A DNA stretch of 64,000 nt. Origin: Variovorax sp. OV700 (lineage in GTDB: Bacteria > Pseudomonadota > Gammaproteobacteria > Burkholderiales > Burkholderiaceae_C). The position numbers were made by a program, and so were the translations under genes. Positions 58,033 through 64,000 of the stretch are shown piece by piece. Location of the stretch: contig NZ_FNDR01000011.1 in the NCBI RefSeq assembly GCF_900099805.1, positions 124,001-188,000 on the forward strand, read 5' to 3'. The stretch's first letter is position 1, and every line of letters starts with the position of its first letter. The notes under the pieces were generated by a model. It saw only the letters and a program-made list of their open reading frames with translations. It had not been told where the DNA came from and did no database searches.

Positions 58033-59025
58033 TCAGGCGAGCGCCGAGAGGTGGCGCTTTGCCGCGGCGTCGATCAGCCGCAGGGCTTCGTCGCCCAGCG
58101 CGACCGCACCGGCGCCAGCGTTCTCGATGGCCTGCTGGCGCACGCGCGCACCGCACAGCGCGACGGCCACGGTGCCGCGCGCGACGGTCCAGGCGATCAT
58201 CATCTGGCCGAACGAACAGGCCAGCTTTGCGCGCACGGGCTCCAACTCTTCGAAGAAGGCCTTGAGCGTTGCGCGGTTGGCCGGGCTGAAGCGCGGGTTG
58301 GTGGCGCGCTGGTCGTCGCCCTTGAACTCGCGCTCGGGGTCGATGGGGCCGGCGAGCAGGCCCAGCGCCAGTGACGAATAGCCAAGCACCGCCACCTTGT
58401 ATTCGCTGCACAGGGGAGCCAGCGTCTCTTCGATCTCGCGGTCGATCAGGCTGTAGCGCTCCTGCGCCGCATCGACCGGGCCATAGCGCAGGTATTCGGC
58501 GAGCGTTTCGGGGCTGACGTTGCTCACGCCGATGGCGCGGATTTTTCCCTGCTTCTTGAGGTCGAGCAGCGCGTCCATGGTTTCGGCCACAGGCGTGGTG
58601 CTGTCCTGCCAGTGCGTGATGTAGAGATCGATGTAGTCGGTCTGGAGGCGCTTGAGGCTCTCTTCGCATTCATGGAAGATCGATCCACGGCCGAGGAAGC
58701 GGTGCACCGGGTGGCCGTCTTCCTCGAAGAAGTGCGTGCCTTGCCGGGTGTGCCAGACCAGGCCGCACTTGGTGGCGATCACGGCTTCCTGGCGACGCCC
58801 CTTGAGCGCGGTGCCCACGATGCTCTCGGAGCGCCCCAGGCCGTAGGCCGGCGCGGTGTCGATCAGGTTCACGCCCGCGTCCAGCGAGGCACGAATGGCC
58901 TCCACGGCGGCCGCGTTGTCCCCGCCGCCCCACATCCATCCGCCCATGGCCCAGGTGCCCAAGCCGATGGCCGAGCATTCGATGCCCGATGGGCCCAGCG
59001 TTGTCTTCTTCATCATCATCATCAT
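58033..59025 (-). CDS. Aldo/keto reductase with five-methionine start
   Basis: A 330-residue aldo/keto reductase. The catalytic tetrad is visible: D56 and Y61 (D-T-A-P-A-Y-G), K86 (A-T-K-C-G), H138 (I-T-H-W-Q-D). It uses NAD(P)(H) to interconvert an aldehyde or sugar lactol and its alcohol or lactone. Relatives include D-threo-aldose and fucose dehydrogenases. The gene starts with five ATG codons in tandem (59011-59025). The first overlaps the permease stop by 4 bases, so all five may be used to catch the coupled ribosome. It is probably the first metabolic step for the imported sugar. Confidence 0.92.
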   Translation of the reverse strand: MMMMMKKTTLGPSGIECSAIGLGTWAMGGWMWGGGDNAAAVEAIRASLDAGVNLIDTAPAYGLGRSESIVGTALKGRRQEAVIATKCGLVWHTRQGTHFFEEDGHPVHRFLGRGSIFHECEESLKRLQTDYIDLYITHWQDSTTPVAETMDALLDLKKQGKIRAIGVSNVSPETLAEYLRYGPVDAAQERYSLIDREIEETLAPLCSEYKVAVLGYSSLALGLLAGPIDPEREFKGDDQRATNPRFSPANRATLKAFFEELEPVRAKLACSFGQMMIAWTVARGTVAVALCGARVRQQAIENAGAGAVALGDEALRLIDAAAKRHLSALA

Positions 59026-60038
59026 CGCGTTGTCTTTCTCGTGTTCATGAGGTGGTCGATGGTCACGGCCGCGAGCAGGATCAGGCCCTTGATCACGTCC
59101 TGCCAGTAGGGCGATACGTCGAGCAGGATCAGCGAGCTGGTCACCACCGACAGCAATGCCAGGCCCAGCACCGCGCCCAGCACCGTGCCGGAGCCGCCCT
59201 TGAGGCTCGCGCCGCCGATCACCGCGGCGGCAATCACGTTGAGTTCCATGCCCATGCCGAAGGTGGGTGTGGCGGCGCCGAAGCGGGCCGTGTAGATCAC
59301 GCCGGCCAAGCCCGCCGAAGCCGAGCACAGCACCGTGACCCAGAACTTGACGCGACCCACGCGAATGCCCGAGTACAGCGCGGCCTTCTCGTTGCTGCCG
59401 GTGTAGAACACGCGCCGCAACAAGGTCGAGCGGCGCAGCACGAAGTCGCTCACGATGACGATCGCCACGAAGATCAGGATCACCGCCGGAATGCCGAAGA
59501 GCGTCCCCTGCCCGATGAACTTGAATTCGGCGGGCAGCGAGAACAGCGACTGCGGCGTGCCCTGCGTGAGCGCAAGGCACAGCCCGCGCACGATCACCAT
59601 GAAGGCCAGCGAGGCGATGAAGTGGTTCAGGCCGATGCGCGTGACGCAGCCGCCGATCATCGCGCCGACGAGCCCGCTCGCGCCGATGGCCACCAGGCTC
59701 GCGAGCCACGGGTCCACGCCCATCAGGAAGAGCTTGCCCGTCACCACCATCGCGAAGCAGACCACCGAGCCCACCGAAAGATCGATGCCGCCGACGATCA
59801 GCAGGATGGTCATGCCCACCACCACGATGCCTTCGATGGAGAAGGACAGCAGCATCGCGCGGATGTTGTCCCAGGTGAGGAAGTACGGCGACGCGAAGCT
59901 CATCGCCACGCACAGCACCGCGATGATGAGCAGGAGCCCAGCTTCCCGCATGCTCGTGAGCTTGTTGGCTGGCTTCACGGGGCCGCCGCCTGACTGCCGT
60001 GGTGGAAGGCCCGCATCGAGTTGTGCCGGGTAGTTCAT
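59022..60038 (-). CDS. Sugar ABC transporter permease (RbsC-like)
   Basis: A 338-residue permease of the BPD_transp_2 family (ribose/xylose/galactose type) with about nine to ten hydrophobic segments. Typical stretches are G-M-T-I-L-L-I-V-G-G-I-D-L-S-V-G-S-V and I-A-A-A-V-I-G-G-A-S-L-K-G-G-S-G-T. The start at 60038 overlaps the ATPase stop by 4 bases (ATGA) and the end overlaps the aldo/keto reductase by 4. It acts as a homodimer in the inner membrane. Confidence 0.94.
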   Translation of the reverse strand: MNYPAQLDAGLPPRQSGGGPVKPANKLTSMREAGLLLIIAVLCVAMSFASPYFLTWDNIRAMLLSFSIEGIVVVGMTILLIVGGIDLSVGSVVCFAMVVTGKLFLMGVDPWLASLVAIGASGLVGAMIGGCVTRIGLNHFIASLAFMVIVRGLCLALTQGTPQSLFSLPAEFKFIGQGTLFGIPAVILIFVAIVIVSDFVLRRSTLLRRVFYTGSNEKAALYSGIRVGRVKFWVTVLCSASAGLAGVIYTARFGAATPTFGMGMELNVIAAAVIGGASLKGGSGTVLGAVLGLALLSVVTSSLILLDVSPYWQDVIKGLILLAAVTIDHLMNTRKTTR

Positions 60039-61546
60039 GCTGTTTCCTGTTCGCAGAGTCCGGAGGCCAGCCGCAGCAGGGCTTCCTCCGTCATTTCGTT
60101 GGAATTCAATTCGCCGGCCAGCCGGCCGTCGCGGATCACCAGCGCGCGGTCGCACAGGCCGATGATCTCGGGCAGCTCCGAAGAGATCACGATCACGCCC
60201 ACACCCTGGTTCGCGAGCTCGCGCAGAATGTGATGGATCTCGGACTTGGCGCCCACGTCGACACCGCGCGTGGGCTCGTCCATCAGCAGCACCTTGGGGT
60301 TGGTGGCCAGCAGCTTGGCAATGGCCACCTTCTGCTGGTTGCCGCCCGACAGGCTCGACACCTCGATGGCCACGCCGTCCGACTTGAGATTGAGCTTGGC
60401 GCCAAGTTCGCGCGCCAAGCCGTGTTCGGCCGAGCGTTGCAGCAGGCCCCAGCCGGAGCTCACGCGCCGCAGCGCCATCGACGATATGTTCTGCGCGATC
60501 GGCAGATCGAGATACACGCCCGCAGCCTTGCGGTCTTCGCTGAGATAGGCGATGCCCTCGCGCAGCGCATCGCTGTACTTGCGAATCGCGAGCGCCTTGC
60601 CGTGCAGTCGCACCGTGCCGCGCGTGACGGCGCGCAGTCCGCACATGGTCTCGGCCAGTTCGCTGCGGCCGGCGCCCATGAGCCCGGCAATGCCGAGGAT
60701 CTCGCCGCGCTTCAGCGCAAACGAGATGCCGTGCACGCGCTCGCCATCGGCGATGTCGCTCACCTCGAGCACCGGGGCGGCCGATTCGGCGGCCTCTTGC
60801 TTGGGCGGGTAGTAGTTGCCCAGCTCACGCCCCACCATTCGGCGGACCAGCTCGTCGGCGGTCATGCCGGCCAGCAGTCCGCAGTGCACGTTGCGCCCGT
60901 CGCGCAGCACGGTGACCCGGTCGCAGTGCGTGAAGATCTCCGCCATGCGGTGGCTGATGTAGATGATGCCGATGCCCTGCGCCTTCAGGTCGTGCAGCAC
61001 GCGAAAGAGCGCGGCCGATTCGTTGTCGGTCAGTGCGGCCGTGGGCTCGTCGAGGATCAGCACCTTGCAGTCGAGCGTGAGCGCCTTGGCAATCTCCACC
61101 AGCTGCTGGCTCGAGATGCTCAGTTCGCGCACGGGCGCGCTCGGGTCGATGTCCTGCCCCAGTCGCGCCAGCACCTTGGCCGCGCGCTCGCTGAAGCTGG
61201 CGTAGTTCATCCACGCTTGCTTGCCGGCATTGATCTCCGGCATGAAGATGTTCTCGGCCACGGTGGCGTCGGCGCACAGCGCGATCTCCTGGTGCACCAG
61301 GCCGATGCCCAGGCGCATGGCGTGCGCCGGGCCGTCGATGACCACCTTCTCGCCGTTGAGCACGATGTCGCCCTCGTCGGGGCGATGGATGCCGTCGATG
61401 ATGTTCATCAGCGTCGACTTGCCCGCGCCGTTCTCGCCGCACAGGGCGTGGATCTCGCCCGCGAAGAGCGAGAAGTCCACGCCCGAGAGCGCGCGCGAAG
61501 CGCCGAAGCGCTTGCTGATGCCGCGAAGCTCGAGCAACGTGGTCAC
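60035..61546 (-). CDS. Sugar ABC transporter ATPase (RbsA-like, two-domain)
   Basis: A 503-residue protein with two ATPase halves. The first has Walker A G-E-N-G-A-G-K-S-T and Walker B L-I-L-D-E-P-T-A-A-L-T; the second has the degenerate G-L-M-G-A-G-R-S-E and a full L-S-G-G-N-Q-Q-K-V signature with L-L-M-D-E-P-T-R-G-V-D-V-G. This asymmetry is normal for the RbsA/XylG/MglA family. The GTG start at 61546 overlaps the binding protein stop (GTGA). Confidence 0.95.
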   Translation of the reverse strand: MTTLLELRGISKRFGASRALSGVDFSLFAGEIHALCGENGAGKSTLMNIIDGIHRPDEGDIVLNGEKVVIDGPAHAMRLGIGLVHQEIALCADATVAENIFMPEINAGKQAWMNYASFSERAAKVLARLGQDIDPSAPVRELSISSQQLVEIAKALTLDCKVLILDEPTAALTDNESAALFRVLHDLKAQGIGIIYISHRMAEIFTHCDRVTVLRDGRNVHCGLLAGMTADELVRRMVGRELGNYYPPKQEAAESAAPVLEVSDIADGERVHGISFALKRGEILGIAGLMGAGRSELAETMCGLRAVTRGTVRLHGKALAIRKYSDALREGIAYLSEDRKAAGVYLDLPIAQNISSMALRRVSSGWGLLQRSAEHGLARELGAKLNLKSDGVAIEVSSLSGGNQQKVAIAKLLATNPKVLLMDEPTRGVDVGAKSEIHHILRELANQGVGVIVISSELPEIIGLCDRALVIRDGRLAGELNSNEMTEEALLRLASGLCEQETA

Positions 61547-62589
61547 TCGCCGATTCCCTTGGTGCCGCGGCGTGCGAGGTACTTGTCCCAGTAGAAGTCG
61601 TCGGCATTGGCCTTGCTGACCACCGACAACCCGTTGTCCAGGAAGGGCACCGACATCGGATTGGTGCCGTTGCGCTTGGCGTCGTTCATCGGGTCGATGA
61701 GCGCGGGGTTCTTGGCCAGGAACAGCATCATCATGCCCATGTAGCCCTGCATGCCCTGGTTGGGGTTGATGGCGCCGAACACGTCGCCGGCCTTGATCAT
61801 GTCGAGGATCTTGGCGTTCACGTCGCAGCACATCACGCGGATGTTCTTCTTCGATTCGATCTTGGCCTGCGCCGCGCCCAACGCAGAGTTGGCTTCGGGC
61901 ATGAACAGCGCGCCCAGGTTCGGGTTGGCCTGCGCCAGGCTCAGCACCGCCTGGTAGGCCTTGCTCGGGTCCTGGTTGCTGGCGGCGCGGCCCACGAGCT
62001 TCATGCCCGCGTGCTTGGTCTTCATGCGGTTGACGAAGGCCGCGATGCGGCGGTCGTGGTTGTCCTGGCCGGGGTTCTCGAGCACGGCGTATTCGCCCTT
62101 GCCGCCCAGCGCCGCAGCAATCGCGTCGGCCGCCTGCGTGCCTTCGCGGTCGTTGTCCGAGGTGACGAAGGAGGCGCGCTTCGAGTTCGGCGAATCGGCC
62201 GCGAAGGTCACGACCGGGATGCCCATGGCCACTGCCCGGTTGATCGGCTCGATGAACGGATCGGGGTTCATCGGGTGCAGCAGGATGCCCGCGGGCTTGC
62301 GCGCCAGTTCCTGCTCGAACGATGCCAGCTGCTTGTTCACGTCGTATTCCGGCGTGCCGGTGTAGCGCGTGCGCACGCCCAGCGTGCGGCCGAGCTGCTT
62401 CATCATTTCGTAGACCGGGAACCAGTATTCGACGCCCGACACCATCACGTTCATCACGTAGACGTCGCTGGCATTGCCGCGCAGGCCGGCCCCTGCCGCA
62501 GGTGCCGCGGCTTGCTGTTGCGCGAACGCGCTCGCACCCGCCAGGCCGATACCGGCAGCGGCTGCGGACTTCAGGAAATTACGCCTCAT
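61543..62589 (-). CDS. Sugar ABC transporter binding protein (RbsB-like)
   Basis: A 348-residue periplasmic binding protein of the Peripla_BP_4 family. The N-terminus M-R-R-N-F-L-K-S-A-A-A-A-G has a twin-arginine-like motif, with the signal ending near A-F-A-Q-Q. Sugar-binding family stretches are visible (A-G-I-L-L-H-P-M-N-P-D, V-T-F-A-A-D-S-P-N-S, M-P-E-A-N-S-A-L-G-A). It is first in the operon and has GGAG before the ATG at 62589. The ligand may be a pentose, deoxy sugar or polyol. Two TGTTATGACA direct repeats lie upstream. Confidence 0.93.
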   Translation of the reverse strand: MRRNFLKSAAAAGIGLAGASAFAQQQAAAPAAGAGLRGNASDVYVMNVMVSGVEYWFPVYEMMKQLGRTLGVRTRYTGTPEYDVNKQLASFEQELARKPAGILLHPMNPDPFIEPINRAVAMGIPVVTFAADSPNSKRASFVTSDNDREGTQAADAIAAALGGKGEYAVLENPGQDNHDRRIAAFVNRMKTKHAGMKLVGRAASNQDPSKAYQAVLSLAQANPNLGALFMPEANSALGAAQAKIESKKNIRVMCCDVNAKILDMIKAGDVFGAINPNQGMQGYMGMMMLFLAKNPALIDPMNDAKRNGTNPMSVPFLDNGLSVVSKANADDFYWDKYLARRGTKGIGE

Positions 62590-62669
62590 TCTTTGTCTCC
62601 TCACGTTGACTGGCAGAGCTTTCGACCTGCCTTTCGAGCAAGTCTTGGGGACCTCGGTGTCACATCAGT

Positions 62670-62769
62670 TGTTATGACAGGCTAGAATGTAATCCCGGCC
62701 CGTTTGTCTCGATAACTAGGGGAAACGCTACTGGCGATGCGCTTTTATTCCGCCGAAGCTGTTATGACA
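62670..62769. promoter_or_regulatory. Divergent control region with TGTTATGACA direct repeats
   Basis: TGTTATGACA occurs at 62670-62679 and again at 62760-62769, exactly 90 bases apart, in the 179-base gap between the divergent sugar ABC operon and the kinase. Each copy is near-palindromic (TGTTA/TGACA). The second one runs into the kinase ATG. They are likely operator sites for a regulator encoded outside the window. Confidence 0.5.
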
Positions 62770-64000
62770 TGAAGCCAAACATACTGATCGGCGTCGACAT
62801 GGGGTCGAGCAGCCTGAAAGCGCTGGCCCTCGAAGCCGGAAGCGGCCAAGCCGTCGCCCTGTCCCGCATGCCTTTGCCGCACACCCGGCTGCCCGCGGGC
62901 GGCTGCGAAGTGGGCGCTGCGGCGATCCGCGCCGCGCTGACCCACGTGATGCGCGATATCGCCCAACAACTCGGCCCGCGCACGGCCGAGGTCTGCGCCA
63001 TGGCCTGCACCGGCCATGGCGCCGGCCTCTACGCGCTCGATGCCAAGGACCAGCTCGTGGGCGGCCGTGCCGTCGCATCGACCGACCAGCGCGCCGATGC
63101 GCGGGCGCGCGTCTTGTCGTCGAGCCATGGTGCGCAACTGTTCGAAGACGTGGGCTGCGGTCCCTGGCCCGGGCAGCCCACGGTCATCGCGGCCGAGTTG
63201 CTGGGCGCGGACGCCGTGCAGCGCGGCGAACTGTGCCGCCTGCTGTTCGCCAAGGACTACCTCGGCTTTCTGCTCACCGGCGAGATCGCCACCGATGCCA
63301 GCGATGCGAGCACCGCAGGCCTGGTGTCTCTCGCCACCGGCACCTGGTCGCAGGCGGCGTTCGATGCCTCGGGCCTTGCCGAGCTTGGCGCGCATGCCTT
63401 CGGCCCCATCGTGCCCAGCGGCAGCGCGATCGGAAAGCTGCTGCCTTCCGAGGCCGCGCTGTGCGGCCTGCCCGTGGGCATTCCCGTGGCAATGGGCGCA
63501 ATCGACCTGCTCGCCTCGATGACCGCCATCTGCGCGGAAGGGCGCGGCCGCGCGGTGTCGGTGTTCGGCACCTGGTGCGTGAACGCGGTCATCGGGCCAG
63601 TGATGGAGCCCAAGCCCGCCGTCGCCGCCATCGTGAACTTCGGCCGCGGCAACGAACGGCTCTACATGGAGAACAGCCCGTCCTCGATGGCCAACATCGC
63701 GTGGCTGGCCGGCGTGCTCGCGTTGCCCGATGCGCGCGCGGTGGTCGACCTGGCCATGACCGTGCCGCTGGGCGCCAGCGGCCTGCGCTTTCTGCCCTTC
63801 GTCAACGGCGGTGGCGGCGTGACCGCGGGCTTCGTAGGTCTCAAGAGCCACCACACGCGCGCCGACATGGCGCGCGCCGTGGTCGATGCCGTGGCTGCGC
63901 TGCATGCGCGGCACATGGCGCGCCTTGCCGCGGGCGGTCTCGCAGTCAGCGCGACGACGGTGCTGGGCGGTGGTGCGAGCGATGCGCGCTTGGTGCGCCT
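62769..64000 (+). CDS. FGGY family carbohydrate kinase, truncated by the window edge
   Basis: The first 410 codons of an FGGY sugar kinase that runs off the right edge. The N-terminal phosphate-binding motif is V-D-M-G-S-S-S-L-K (10-17), followed by C-T-G-H-G-A-G-L and S-T-D-Q-R. The second half has G-I-P-V-A-M-G-A-I-D-L-L-A-S and the Gly-rich L-G-G-G-A-S-D of the ATPase core near the end. It is related to xylulokinase and similar kinases; the sugar is not clear. It is divergent from the sugar ABC operon and probably phosphorylates the imported sugar before the aldolase step. No ribosome-binding site precedes the ATG, which directly abuts an operator-like repeat. Confidence 0.88.
   Translation, partial: MKPNILIGVDMGSSSLKALALEAGSGQAVALSRMPLPHTRLPAGGCEVGAAAIRAALTHVMRDIAQQLGPRTAEVCAMACTGHGAGLYALDAKDQLVGGRAVASTDQRADARARVLSSSHGAQLFEDVGCGPWPGQPTVIAAELLGADAVQRGELCRLLFAKDYLGFLLTGEIATDASDASTAGLVSLATGTWSQAAFDASGLAELGAHAFGPIVPSGSAIGKLLPSEAALCGLPVGIPVAMGAIDLLASMTAICAEGRGRAVSVFGTWCVNAVIGPVMEPKPAVAAIVNFGRGNERLYMENSPSSMANIAWLAGVLALPDARAVVDLAMTVPLGASGLRFLPFVNGGGGVTAGFVGLKSHHTRADMARAVVDAVAALHARHMARLAAGGLAVSATTVLGGGASDARLVR

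Noticed and set aside
52213..58374. Very long open frames on the + strand opposite the giant protein and the sugar operon (975 and 1,008 codons)
   Set aside because: They are antisense shadows of GC-rich genes. They have repetitive Arg/Ala/His/Gly composition, no domain similarity, and lie exactly opposite genes with clear motifs.
1..64000. tRNA, rRNA, transposase, integrase, toxin-antitoxin or defence genes
   Set aside because: No cloverleaf-like sequence, rRNA segment or protein motif of these classes was found on reading both strands.

Overview
The window is GC-rich, densely coded bacterial chromosome. Its gene content points to the Comamonadaceae and most likely to Variovorax: tripartite tricarboxylate transporter genes and Bug-family receptors, a gentisate pathway, a polyhydroxyalkanoate (PHA) phasin, branched-chain amino-acid ABC transporters, and dispersed GC-rich palindromic repeats. 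The genus is an inference from gene families and style; no rRNA or tRNA gene is present. No transposase, integrase, phage gene or CRISPR array was seen. Both window edges cut a gene: an aminotransferase on the left and an FGGY sugar kinase on the right.

Layout. 1-2.7 kb: aminotransferase tail, thiamine-diphosphate enzyme, small unknown protein. 2.7-5.2 kb: possible small RNA with a strong terminator, TSUP permease, chromate transporter. 5.2-7.2 kb: tctA and tctB without a receptor gene. 7.4-10.7 kb: Gly-rich RNA-binding protein behind a ribosome-site-masking hairpin, DUF3820 and SUI1 proteins, DEAD-box helicase, SPFH protein. 10.8-17.7 kb: five-gene acyl-CoA operon (two dehydrogenases, a reductase-like SDR, biotin-dependent carboxylase alpha and beta) resembling the Atu acyclic-terpene set. 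17.8-27.7 kb: MHYT membrane protein, beta-propeller lipoprotein, DUF445 protein, ArgE, lipoprotein phosphodiesterase, M20 and M14-like hydrolases, and an amino-acid-type binding protein. 27.7-35.7 kb: molybdopterin oxidoreductase, lipoprotein metallopeptidase, PHA-granule-associated protein, CoA-transferase, acyl-CoA-binding protein, TPR protein, TetR regulator, phasin, thioesterase. 35.8-43.4 kb: LysR regulator divergent from a 3-hydroxybenzoate/gentisate operon with two Bug receptors and an FAD enzyme. 43.5-47 kb: TesB, a large inverted repeat, SulP transporter, methyltransferase. 47-51.5 kb: complete livKHMGF operon. 51.7-57 kb: orphan ATP-synthase c-subunit paralogue and a 1,569-residue secreted di-haem multidomain protein. 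57.1-64 kb: sugar ABC transporter, aldo/keto reductase and class I aldolase, divergent from a sugar kinase.

How the genes work together. The main theme is scavenging and breaking down organic acids, aromatics, branched acyl chains, amino acids and sugars. The gentisate operon hydroxylates 3-hydroxybenzoate, opens the ring and hydrolyses the product. The carboxylase operon would process methyl-branched acyl-CoAs. The sugar operon would import a sugar, oxidise or phosphorylate it and cleave it. PHA genes indicate carbon storage.

The most unusual items are the di-haem propeller/LamG/PKD/lectin protein, the orphan c-subunit, a group of hairpins lying within 1-3 nt of start codons (two of them pairing with the ribosome-binding site), and two families of palindromic repeats, one of which has been taken into the ends of coding regions.
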